From Mucilaginibacter terrigena (GTDB lineage Bacteria > Bacteroidota > Bacteroidia > Sphingobacteriales > Sphingobacteriaceae), in assembly GCF_004168255.1 (NCBI RefSeq), contig NZ_SEWG01000001.1:310001-374000 (forward strand): 64,000 nt of DNA, read 5' to 3'. The position numbers and the translations under genes are program-made. Below are positions 9,439-16,891 of this stretch, one piece after another. How positions within the stretch are numbered: the first letter of the stretch is position 1; each line of letters begins with the position of its first letter. The notes under the pieces are model-generated. The model was given only the letters and a program-made list of their open reading frames with translations, did no database searches and was not told where the DNA came from.

Positions 9439-9484
9439 GCAGTACAGGGCAGTACACAACAGGTGTTGCATCGGTTTACATTTA
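9439..9484 (+). promoter_or_regulatory. Tandem 10-bp operator and promoter of esterase gene
   Basis: Direct repeats GCAGTACAGG (9439-9448) and GCAGTACACA (9449-9458), with a -7-like box TACATTTA at 9477-9484, again 19 bp beyond. The chosen start codon is at 9505, 28 bp from the start of the -7 box. Confidence 0.6.
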
Positions 9485-9504
9485 CCGGTATCAACTGTAA
9501 ACCA

Positions 9505-11256
9505 ATGAAATTTAAATTAACCGCGTTAGCAGCATTATTAACCGTTTTTACAATTGTAAACCTGCATGCCCAGGATATCGATTACAAAGGCCTTCCCGAG
9601 TGGACATGGCACAAAGAAGGCAATACCGAATATTACCTGTACACCCCTAAAAATATGGAAACCGGCAAAAAGTACCCGCTGGCATTGTTCCTGCATGGCT
9701 GCTGCGGTGTTGATGACCACGCCACCATGAAAAACCTGGTAGATGCCCCCGCGCGCATGTGGCATAACTTTGCCGCCAATACACAGCGTATCCCAACCTA
9801 CATTGTAGTGCCGGCAACTTCACGCGGCTGGTCGCAGCATATTCCGGATATCAAAAAAGTGATAGATAGCCTGGTTGCAAAACGGGATGCCGATGCAAAA
9901 CGCTTATACATCTGCGGCTTTTCGATGGGGGCACAGGGAACATTCACGTTCATCAACCAATATCCCGATTATTTTGCCGCGGCCATAACCATGGGTATGA
10001 AATTCAGCGGCGACTCGTTAAAGGTTAAAGATATCCCCATGTGGGTAAACCAGGGCGAAACGGATTATTTTAGCAGGGCCTTGCGCAAGCAGGTAAAAGC
10101 ATTCCGTGCCCTTAACGGCAACCCCGCCGATACCGGCAGTACCTGGAACACGGGCGTAAACCCTCGTTATTCAAATTTTAAAGATAAAGGCCACGTGATA
10201 CTTTGGGAGGCGCCTACCGAGCAGGACATGCTAAGCTGGGCCTATGCAAAGGTTAACGACGGCAATAAATATCCAAACATATTTTTTAATACGCCAAATT
10301 ATGGCAGCACGGTAAAACAAGCCCCCCTTAAATTGGATATCAGCGCGGCCGACCCCGATGGCACCATTGCAAAAGTTAATGTATATGTAAACCATATATT
10401 GGTTAAAACTTTAACAGCTGCGCCATACTTGGTAACAGTTACACTCAAACCGGGCCATAATTTTATCGAGGCTACGGCTATAGATGATAAGGGTAAGGTA
10501 AAATCGGCCACGCTGGTAGTAAACACGCGGGCACCGCTTAAATTAAATACAACAGCATTACCTGTAGCTGCCGCGGGCAAATATTATAAGGTAAAGCTAA
10601 GTGCCGCCGGGTATGGTGTGGCTCATTTTTTGGCAACAGCATCGCTGCCCGCGGGACTGCAGCTATTTACCGATGGTACGTTGCAGGGCGTGCCTGTAAC
10701 TAAAGGTACTTACCCGGTTATTATTACTGTGGCAGATAGCACAAGTAAAGTAAGTAAAAGATTTATGCTTACAGTAAAACCTAAGCCTATGAGCGAAGTA
10801 TTGGTAACAGATGCTAAAAACCCGGATGGCGTAGCCTATAAGGTATCTAAGCTAATGAAAGGGGAGGTCCCCAACTTTAACAGCAAGGATACCGCGCCCA
10901 CAACGTTACTACAGGAAATAAACTTCAGTAACCTGGATAAGTATGCCGGTTTAACATACATTAAAGGCGATGTAAACGATACAAGCCGCACGGAGCAAAA
11001 TTTTCTATCGTTTAATGTGGATGAGAATGTAACTGTTTATGTAGCATACGAGGTGCACGATCTTAAATACCATTCAACCGTACCGGCCTGGCTAAACGAC
11101 TTTGAAAAACAGCCGGGGCAAATAGTGGCGCAGTATCGTTACTTTAATGTTTACGCCAAAAAGTATCCAAAAGGAAAAATTACTTTGCCGGGTGGTAATA
11201 CCAGGCGCAATGGTGTAAGCACCAATTATTTTGTAATAGTAAAAAAGCAGCTTTAA
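9505..11256 (+). CDS. Secreted alpha/beta-hydrolase esterase with Ig-like and C-terminal beta domains
   Basis: A 583-residue secreted enzyme. The start at 9505 gives a clean signal peptide (MKFKLTALAALL to LHAQ); an upstream TTG at 9463 would lie in the promoter. Residues 30-260 form a PHB-depolymerase/feruloyl-esterase-type alpha/beta hydrolase with oxyanion region LFLHGCCG and nucleophile Ser140 in CGFSMGAQG. Then follow two Ig-like domains (about 280-350, with ADPDGTIAKVNVYVN, and about 352-435, putative He_PIG type with ASLPAGLQL) and a 150-residue C-terminal beta domain of unknown role, possibly carbohydrate binding. It most likely removes acyl or aryl ester substituents from the locus A glycan. 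It has its own operator and promoter and a convergent terminator shared with the GntR gene. Confidence 0.8.
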   Translation: MKFKLTALAALLTVFTIVNLHAQDIDYKGLPEWTWHKEGNTEYYLYTPKNMETGKKYPLALFLHGCCGVDDHATMKNLVDAPARMWHNFAANTQRIPTYIVVPATSRGWSQHIPDIKKVIDSLVAKRDADAKRLYICGFSMGAQGTFTFINQYPDYFAAAITMGMKFSGDSLKVKDIPMWVNQGETDYFSRALRKQVKAFRALNGNPADTGSTWNTGVNPRYSNFKDKGHVILWEAPTEQDMLSWAYAKVNDGNKYPNIFFNTPNYGSTVKQAPLKLDISAADPDGTIAKVNVYVNHILVKTLTAAPYLVTVTLKPGHNFIEATAIDDKGKVKSATLVVNTRAPLKLNTTALPVAAAGKYYKVKLSAAGYGVAHFLATASLPAGLQLFTDGTLQGVPVTKGTYPVIITVADSTSKVSKRFMLTVKPKPMSEVLVTDAKNPDGVAYKVSKLMKGEVPNFNSKDTAPTTLLQEINFSNLDKYAGLTYIKGDVNDTSRTEQNFLSFNVDENVTVYVAYEVHDLKYHSTVPAWLNDFEKQPGQIVAQYRYFNVYAKKYPKGKITLPGGNTRRNGVSTNYFVIVKKQL

Positions 11257-11270
11257 AAGCTGCTTTTTTT
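11241..11270. terminator. Bidirectional terminator between esterase and gntR
   Basis: A symmetric A-run, GCAGCTTT/AAAGCTGC stem and T-run overlaps the esterase stop codon and ends 3 bp before the convergent regulator gene. The sequence is suited to termination in both directions. Confidence 0.8.
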
Positions 11271-11272
11271 AC

Positions 11273-12292
11273 TTATAACGATTCGCGGATAATAAGTTTA
11301 AAGGGGTTCTTGATCTTTTCGCGGCGGTTACCCATAATAAGCAACGCTGCGGTTTCGCCCATCTGGCTATGGTCTGTTGATACCACGGTTATACCATCCA
11401 GCAGTATCTCTTTTAAAGGGGTATCGTTATAGGATATGATGCCCACATCTTCGCCTATAACCAGTTTTTTATTACGGCATATCTTTATCAGGCTCACCAG
11501 GTCGGTTTCTTCAATAATAATGTAAGCCTCCTGCGCATCAACAAAGGTATCCTGGGCAATTTCGGGTATTACCGAATATTCAAAATTGTGCTGGATGCAA
11601 AACTTTTTAAAGCCCAGGGCTATCTCGTTAGGGTAGTGGGTTATTTTAGGGAACACCAATACCAGTTTGCGGTATTTAATAAGCAAATGCTTGCCCGATT
11701 CTAACGCGGTAATAATATCCGTTTTAAAATCCTGGTAAACAGCAGCACAGTTTTCGTTGGTATCGTCAAGTTCTTTATCTAATAATATCAGCTTATCTGC
11801 AGGGATCTTTTTTATGATCTTAAATGCATCATCGGCATTCTCATAAAAATGAGGCATCACTACATAATAGTCGTAATCATTTTTATAAGTATCCATCAGG
11901 TTTTCAAAGATCTTCCCGCTGCTGTGGTGTATCTTGATATCTACAACGGCATCTTTACCCAAAGTTTCAACAAACGAATTATAAACCAGCTTTTTGTAAT
12001 TGCTTATTTTGTTAAATAACAGCAGCACACGGTACGATCCTGTAACATCGGTACGGTTTATATAAAAACCTTTGCCCCTTACCGGTAAAATTATGCCCCG
12101 GTCTTCCAATAAATCGTAGGCTTTTTGTACGGTGTCCCTTGATAAATAGAATGCGGCGCTTAGCTCGTTTATCGATAAAATGCGGTCGCCTTTTTTAAGC
12201 TTACCCTGTTTTATCGACTTGGTGACAGAGTTTATGATCTGTATATATTTGGGCGTTTTGCGCTCGCAATCAATTTCAAATATTTGGTCCAT
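11273..12292 (-). CDS. GntR-family regulator with periplasmic-binding-protein-like sensor
   Basis: A 339-residue transcription factor. Residues about 10-72 are a GntR winged helix (SINELSAAFYLSRDTVQKAY, then GIILPVRGKGFYI). The remaining 260 residues resemble the LacI/periplasmic sugar-binding fold used as effector domain, as in Bacteroides FucR-type and Bacillus AraR-type regulators. It is divergent from the aldolase/dehydrogenase gene, so a deoxysugar such as L-rhamnose or L-fucose (or a phosphate of it) is a reasonable inducer; this is inference. The 348-bp divergent region contains a degenerate tandem 10-bp element on its own promoter side and a separate 15-bp palindrome. It is a main candidate for control of loci A and B. 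Confidence 0.88.
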   Translation of the reverse strand: MDQIFEIDCERKTPKYIQIINSVTKSIKQGKLKKGDRILSINELSAAFYLSRDTVQKAYDLLEDRGIILPVRGKGFYINRTDVTGSYRVLLLFNKISNYKKLVYNSFVETLGKDAVVDIKIHHSSGKIFENLMDTYKNDYDYYVVMPHFYENADDAFKIIKKIPADKLILLDKELDDTNENCAAVYQDFKTDIITALESGKHLLIKYRKLVLVFPKITHYPNEIALGFKKFCIQHNFEYSVIPEIAQDTFVDAQEAYIIIEETDLVSLIKICRNKKLVIGEDVGIISYNDTPLKEILLDGITVVSTDHSQMGETAALLIMGNRREKIKNPFKLIIRESL

Positions 12293-12344
12293 AAAGTAGG
12301 CTAATTGGTTTACTATTGGTATAATACAATTACAAAACCCTTTA

Positions 12345-12364
12345 GCCGTGCCGTACCCTACTGC
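12345..12364 (-). promoter_or_regulatory. Degenerate tandem element before gntR
   Basis: Read on the minus strand, GCAGTAGGGT is followed directly by ACGGCACGGC. The match to the consensus is weaker than elsewhere, but spacing to a poor -7-like box (TATTATAC, start at 12326) is again 19 bp and the gene starts at 12292. It may allow autoregulation. Confidence 0.35.
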
Positions 12365-12379
12365 TTTTTTTAATTTTTG

Positions 12380-12394
12380 GCAAATTTAATTTGC
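12380..12394. promoter_or_regulatory. Palindrome in gntR/aldolase divergent region
   Basis: GCAAATTTAATTTGC is a perfect 7+1+7 inverted repeat. A half-site TTAGCAAAT occurs about 90 bp away (12482-12490), just after the presumed aldolase -7 box. Dimeric GntR proteins usually bind palindromes, so this is a natural candidate operator for the adjacent regulator. Confidence 0.4.
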
Positions 12395-12432
12395 TAAAAC
12401 AATTTAGTTGGTAATTAAAATTATTACAAATG

Positions 12433-12478
12433 CAACAGCACAGGGCGTGACAGTTTCGCTTTAAGTGGCGTTTACCTT
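12433..12478 (+). promoter_or_regulatory. 10-bp operator element and promoter of aldolase/dehydrogenase
   Basis: ACAGCACAGG (12433-12442) matches the recurring element well; the second unit GCGTGACAGT (12443-12452) is degenerate. A -7-like box TACCTTGC (12471-12478) keeps the 19-bp spacing. The start codon is 170 bp from the start of the -7 box, leaving a long leader with a hairpin. Confidence 0.45.
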
Positions 12479-12542
12479 GCGTTAGCAAATGAAAAAACAT
12501 TCAACAGCTTACTCCGTCTTTTCAGACAAATTTATATTGGTA

Positions 12543-12576
12543 GAACAAGTGCCCGGGTGCCCATCCGGGCCTGTTC
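12543..12576 (+). other. 5' leader hairpin of aldolase/dehydrogenase mRNA
   Basis: GCCCGG (12551-12556) pairs with CCGGGC (12565-12570), and outer arms GAACA (12543-12547) and TGTTC (12572-12576) pair across a small internal loop. No T run follows, so it looks like an mRNA structure rather than a terminator. Confidence 0.4.
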
Positions 12577-12640
12577 ATTTTATAAATGCCTGAGTAGGTG
12601 TATCGTTAATCCGGATAATTATTAAATAATATTATACAAA

Positions 12641-14758
12641 ATGCCTGGTGTTAAAGTATTTAAGCATGTAAACTATTTATGGGATGATGTGGTTGCCGAT
12701 AAACTGGCCGGCGATGAAGTGTCCCTGCTTATCTATCGGTCTAATTTATTAGGTGCCGACCTGCGCCTAACCAATTATGGTGGCGGCAACACATCCTGCA
12801 AAGTAATTGAAACCGATCCGCTAAACGGCGAAGAAACAGAAGTGATGTGGGTTAAAGGATCGGGAGGCGACCTGGGCAGCCTTAAAAAGAGCGGCCTTGC
12901 AGCGCTGTATACGGATAAGCTGCATTCGCTAAAAAAAATATATCGCGGTGTTGAGTTTGAAGATAAAATGGTGGGTTTATTCGATCATTGTATTTTCGAC
13001 CCCGATTCAAAAGCTCCATCTATCGATACACCCCTGCATGCCTTTTTGCCCTTTAAACATATCGACCACCTGCACCCCGACGCGGCTATTGCCATCGCGG
13101 CAGCAAAAGATGGCAAGCAAATTACGCACAGCCTTTTTAATGGAACAATAGGGTGGGTAGATTGGCAGCGCCCCGGTTTCGACCTGGGTTTAAAATTGGC
13201 CGCCTGCCTAAACGAGAACCCTGGCATCAGGGGGATCATGCTTGGTTCGCATGGGTTATTTACCTGGGGCGATACCGCTTACGAAAGCTACATGAACACC
13301 CTTGAGGTGGTTGAAATGTGTGCCGATTACCTGGAGCAAAACTATGGTAAAAAAGGCCCCGTGTTTGGCGGCCAGCGTATTCAAAGCCTTGATGTGCAAA
13401 AACGCAGGGAGCAAGCTGCCGCAATAGCGCCGGTGTTGCGTGGCTATTGCTCGTCAGAAACGCTTATGATAGGCCACTTTACTGATGATGCTCGCGTACT
13501 GGAATTTATAAATTCCAAAGATTTGGAACGCCTTGCACCTATGGGTACCAGCTGCCCCGATCATTTTTTGCGTACCAAGATAAGTCCGCTGGTTTTGAAC
13601 TTGCAACCGGGGCAAGACCTGTCTGACTTAGCGGCGCTTAAACAACAGCTTGCCCCATTATTCGAAAAATATCGCGAAGGTTATGCGGCGTATTACGATA
13701 CCTGCAAGCACCCCAATAGCCCCGCCATACGCGATGCCAACCCGGTAGTTATATTGTACCCTGGGGTAGGTATGTTTGCCTTTGCCAAAAACAAGCAAAC
13801 AGCAAGGGTTGCCGCCGAATTTTACACCAATGCCATCAATGTGATGAAAGGTGCGGAAGCAATTTCAACCTACACCGCATTGCCAAGGCAGGAAGCTTTT
13901 AATATTGAGTACTGGCTTTTAGAAGAAGCCAAACTGCAGCGCATGCCAAAGCCAAAGCCGCTTACCGGTAAGGTTGTGTTAGTAACAGGCAGCGCCGGTG
14001 GTATAGGCAAGGCCATTGCGCGTAAATTTATTGAAGAAGGCGCTGTTGCCTTATTGAACGATAATGACGTTGAGCGGCTAAACAGGGCAGCTGCGGATTT
14101 TGGCAACTTGTTTACCAAAGATGATTTTGTTACTGCCAGGTTAGATGTAACCAGCGATGCTGATATTCAAACGGCTTTTGATGCTGCCTGTATTAACTTT
14201 GGCGGTGTAGATATCGTTGTAAATTGTGCTGGCCTATCCATCTCTAAACCATTGGAAGACCACACAGACGCTGACTGGGACATATTATATGATGTATTGG
14301 TAAAAGGCCAGTTTAAGGTTACCCAAAAGGGTGTCGAGGTTATGCGAAAGCAAAACACCGGTGGCGATGTTATAAATATTGTGAGTAAGAATGCACTGGT
14401 ATCAGGCCCTAACAACGCTGGATACGGCTCGGCAAAGGCGGCGCAGCTGCATTTAAGCAGGCTAAACGCCGCCGAGTTAGGCGCTGATAAGATCCGCGTT
14501 AATGTAGTAAACCCCGATGCGGTGATATTTGAAAGCAAGATATGGGAAGGTTCGTGGGCCGAAGGCAGGGCGAAAGCTTATGGCGTAAGCACACAGGAGT
14601 TACCGGCATATTACGCCCGCCGTACACTATTAAATGAAATAATATTACCAAAAGATGTTGCGCTGGCCTGTTTCGCCTTTGTTAGTGGGTTGCTTGGCAA
14701 ATCAACGGGTAATATTATAAATGTAGATGGGGGTGTGGCCACGGCCTTTGTGCGTTAA
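12641..14758 (+). CDS. Bifunctional deoxysugar-phosphate aldolase/short-chain dehydrogenase (RhaE-like)
   Basis: A 705-residue cytosolic fusion. Residues 1-430 are a class II (zinc) aldolase of the rhamnulose/fuculose-phosphate type, with histidine-rich segment HIDHLHPDA and IMLGSHGLFTWGD. Residues about 439-705 are a short-chain dehydrogenase with cofactor motif TGSAGGIG and catalytic Tyr595 and Lys599 in YGSAK. The known family reaction is cleavage of L-rhamnulose-1-phosphate to dihydroxyacetone phosphate and L-lactaldehyde, followed by NAD-dependent oxidation of lactaldehyde to lactate; L-fuculose-1-phosphate is an alternative. No isomerase, kinase or permease is adjacent, so upstream steps must be encoded elsewhere. 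It is divergent from the GntR regulator. The next gene is convergent. Confidence 0.88.
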   Translation: MPGVKVFKHVNYLWDDVVADKLAGDEVSLLIYRSNLLGADLRLTNYGGGNTSCKVIETDPLNGEETEVMWVKGSGGDLGSLKKSGLAALYTDKLHSLKKIYRGVEFEDKMVGLFDHCIFDPDSKAPSIDTPLHAFLPFKHIDHLHPDAAIAIAAAKDGKQITHSLFNGTIGWVDWQRPGFDLGLKLAACLNENPGIRGIMLGSHGLFTWGDTAYESYMNTLEVVEMCADYLEQNYGKKGPVFGGQRIQSLDVQKRREQAAAIAPVLRGYCSSETLMIGHFTDDARVLEFINSKDLERLAPMGTSCPDHFLRTKISPLVLNLQPGQDLSDLAALKQQLAPLFEKYREGYAAYYDTCKHPNSPAIRDANPVVILYPGVGMFAFAKNKQTARVAAEFYTNAINVMKGAEAISTYTALPRQEAFNIEYWLLEEAKLQRMPKPKPLTGKVVLVTGSAGGIGKAIARKFIEEGAVALLNDNDVERLNRAAADFGNLFTKDDFVTARLDVTSDADIQTAFDAACINFGGVDIVVNCAGLSISKPLEDHTDADWDILYDVLVKGQFKVTQKGVEVMRKQNTGGDVINIVSKNALVSGPNNAGYGSAKAAQLHLSRLNAAELGADKIRVNVVNPDAVIFESKIWEGSWAEGRAKAYGVSTQELPAYYARRTLLNEIILPKDVALACFAFVSGLLGKSTGNIINVDGGVATAFVR

Positions 14759-14806
14759 AGCGGATAGATTTTAAATGCCAATAAGAGCCGCAGCAAATTT
14801 GTAACC

Positions 14807-15421
14807 TTACCAGAACAGGATATTACCAAGCCATGCAATTAATAAAAAGGGACTGATCAGCAGCCTGCGGGTAACCAGTTCCCGCCTCATTATTTTTAAA
14901 GCGCTGGTTATATGCTTCTCAATAGCTTTAAGCGAAACCTGCAATTTATCCGCTATATCTTTATTGCTTAAATGCTGCTCGCGGCTCAGCAAAAACACCT
15001 CGCGGCTGCGGCCGCTCAACTGGCTGAGCGCTTTTTTATACTGTTGTTCTAAAACATGCAGGTCGTAACTATCGTAGGTTTGGGTTACGGCAGTAGTTTT
15101 CAATGCCATTTGTTCGTGGTGGCGCAAGTGCAGTTGTTCGTTGCGGATCTCGTTTAAGATACGGTTACGCAGGCATGCATAAAGCCAGCCTTTTAGTTCG
15201 GTAATGTGGCCTAAATTATGCCTGTTATTGTAAAGTGATACAAAAACTTCCTGCACCAGGTCCTGTGCTATAACTTCGTTATTAAGGCGACCGGTTGCCG
15301 TGCGGTACAGGTAAGAAGCATACCTGTTATACAAGATCTTAAACGCCATATCGTTATCCTGTGCAAGTAATTGCAAAAGCTCATTATCAGCAAAGTGTGA
15401 ATGATCTTTCAGGAGTTTCAT
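14807..15421 (-). CDS. ECF RNA polymerase sigma factor (locus B)
   Basis: A 204-residue sigma-70 family factor of the Bacteroidota expansion type linked to SusC/FecR systems. Region 2 lies at about 18-90 (FKILYNRYASYLYRTA, then QDLVQEVFVSLY) and region 4 at about 125-180 (LSGRSREVFLLSREQHLSNK, then LKAIEKHI). It ends with an unusual hydrophobic tail of about 18 residues (LLISPFLLIAWLGNILFW) that could touch the membrane. It diverges from fecR-susC-susD across 136 bp, whereas in locus C sigma and anti-sigma genes are collinear. The expected role is transcription of the susC operon when FecR releases it on substrate binding. Confidence 0.92.
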   Translation of the reverse strand: MKLLKDHSHFADNELLQLLAQDNDMAFKILYNRYASYLYRTATGRLNNEVIAQDLVQEVFVSLYNNRHNLGHITELKGWLYACLRNRILNEIRNEQLHLRHHEQMALKTTAVTQTYDSYDLHVLEQQYKKALSQLSGRSREVFLLSREQHLSNKDIADKLQVSLKAIEKHITSALKIMRRELVTRRLLISPFLLIAWLGNILFW

Positions 15422-15557
15422 AACATCATAAATGGTATATGAAAATACGGAATTTATATAATAGTAGGTATATGATTATTACTTTTTTCATAAAAATAAA
15501 TAATTATATATATAAAAATGGTAGGGTTTATTGTAACATTTGTGTTTTATAACAAGT

Positions 15558-16709
15558 ATGCCCGAAGATAAATTATCCGCCCTGTTAAAAAAGTATGCCG
15601 ATGGCACCTGCACCGATGAAGAGCGGAAGCTGGTCGAACGCCTGTACGAGGAAAATAACGATCCTAAACAGGAACAAAAAATAACCCACAACCAGCAGGA
15701 CAATATGTATAATAACATTATACAAAAACTGCAGGAGCAGGGCGAGCCGGCGGAAGAAGTGTATATAAGGCAATTGAATATTGGCCGCTGGGTGGCTGCT
15801 GCAAGTATTTTGTTATTTGTAGCGGTTGGTGGTAGTATTTGGTTAAAATACAACAAAAAGGAACCCGGAGCTGCCCCAAAAATTGCCGCAATAGCTTATA
15901 AAAACGATATTGCCCCGGGCCGTAATAAAGCCACATTAACCCTTGCCGATGGGTCCGTCATCGTATTGAACGATGTAAAAAAAGGTGAACTGGCAAGGCA
16001 AGGCGCCGCAAATATTATAAAGCTTGACGATGGCAGGTTGGCATACAATGCGGCGCACGATAATGATACCGCCCCAATGCTAAATACTATAAGCACACCG
16101 CTTGGCGGACAGTACCAAATAATACTGCCCGATGGTACGCATGTGTGGCTTAACGCAGGTTCATCGCTGCAATTTCCGGTGGCATTTACGGGCGATCAGC
16201 GTAATGTAACCCTTAAAGGCGAGGCTTACTTTGAAGTAGCCAAAAACAAGCGAAAACCATTTATAGTAGCTGCAAACAATGTAAATGTACAGGTATTGGG
16301 CACCCACTTTAATGTAATGGCGTACGGTAACGAGCCGTCTGTAAAAACAACTTTATTAGAAGGTTCGGTAATGGTAACCACCCCCCGTTCATCGGGTTTG
16401 CTGCATCCTAATCAAATGGCAGATGTTGCTGCCGGTGGCGATATTGTACAGGTAAGGGAGGCCGACATTGATAAGGAAATGGCTTGGAAGAATAATCTGT
16501 TCTGGTTTAATTCGGCTGATATACATTATATAATGAAACAGGTTGCGCGCTGGTACGATGTGGACATCAAATACGAAGGAACGGTTTCCAAAGAGTTTTC
16601 GGGAACATTGCCGCGTAACCTCAGCGCTATTAAATTGCTTAAAATGTTAGAACAAACTGGTGGCGTTCACTTTAAAATAGACGGAAGAATTATTACTGTA
16701 ATGCCATGA
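15558..16709 (+). CDS. FecR-family anti-sigma factor (locus B)
   Basis: A 383-residue inner membrane protein. The ATG at 15558 is preferred over the TTG at 15540 because it begins the usual MPEDKLSALLKKYADG N-terminal sigma-binding helix. A single membrane segment (about 80-100, VAAASILLFVAVGGSIWL) divides a cytosolic sigma-binding part from a periplasmic FecR domain (about 175-290, with GGQYQIILPDGTHVWLNAGS) and a C-terminal DUF4974-like domain that contacts the STN domain of the transporter. It should transmit the SusC occupancy signal to the divergent sigma factor. It is followed by a 182-bp gap with a conserved hairpin before susC. Confidence 0.92.
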   Translation: MPEDKLSALLKKYADGTCTDEERKLVERLYEENNDPKQEQKITHNQQDNMYNNIIQKLQEQGEPAEEVYIRQLNIGRWVAAASILLFVAVGGSIWLKYNKKEPGAAPKIAAIAYKNDIAPGRNKATLTLADGSVIVLNDVKKGELARQGAANIIKLDDGRLAYNAAHDNDTAPMLNTISTPLGGQYQIILPDGTHVWLNAGSSLQFPVAFTGDQRNVTLKGEAYFEVAKNKRKPFIVAANNVNVQVLGTHFNVMAYGNEPSVKTTLLEGSVMVTTPRSSGLLHPNQMADVAAGGDIVQVREADIDKEMAWKNNLFWFNSADIHYIMKQVARWYDVDIKYEGTVSKEFSGTLPRNLSAIKLLKMLEQTGGVHFKIDGRIITVMP

Positions 16710-16793
16710 TAAATAACCAATAACCCTAACCAATTGCGTATGAAAGAAAAAAGATTTTACTAACCCTGTCATTCCCGTTCGCCCATAAAAAAA

Positions 16794-16825
16794 CCGGAAG
16801 TGTTGGCGCACTCCCGGCTAAAATG
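16794..16825 (+). other. Leader hairpin with TAAAATG before susC (locus B)
   Basis: CCGGAAGTG (16794-16802) pairs with CACTCCCGG (16809-16817) with one A-C mismatch and a six-base loop, followed at once by CTAAAATG. The ATG there is followed directly by TAA. An analogous hairpin and TTAAAATG precede susC of locus C. It lies between fecR and susC, so it could be an attenuator, a processing site or a transcript end. Confidence 0.5.
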
Positions 16826-16891
16826 TAAATGAGGCGGGCCATAACAATTTGTGAGAACTGCTTATTAACTAACCCCAAAACATACAAAAAT

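Larger units (their letters stand above)
12293..12640. other. Divergent regulatory region between gntR and aldolase/dehydrogenase
   Basis: There is no gene in these 348 bp. From left to right it holds a degenerate gntR-side tandem element (12345-12364), a 7+1+7 palindrome GCAAATTTAATTTGC (12380-12394), an aldolase-side element (12433-12452) with a -7-like box TACCTTGC (12471-12478), a half-site TTAGCAAAT (12482-12490) matching the palindrome arm, and a leader hairpin at 12543-12576. Confidence 0.6.

Noticed and set aside
9463..9504. Longer esterase start at the TTG at 9463
   Set aside because: It would add 14 residues overlapping the promoter and spoil the signal peptide. The ATG at 9505 is clean.
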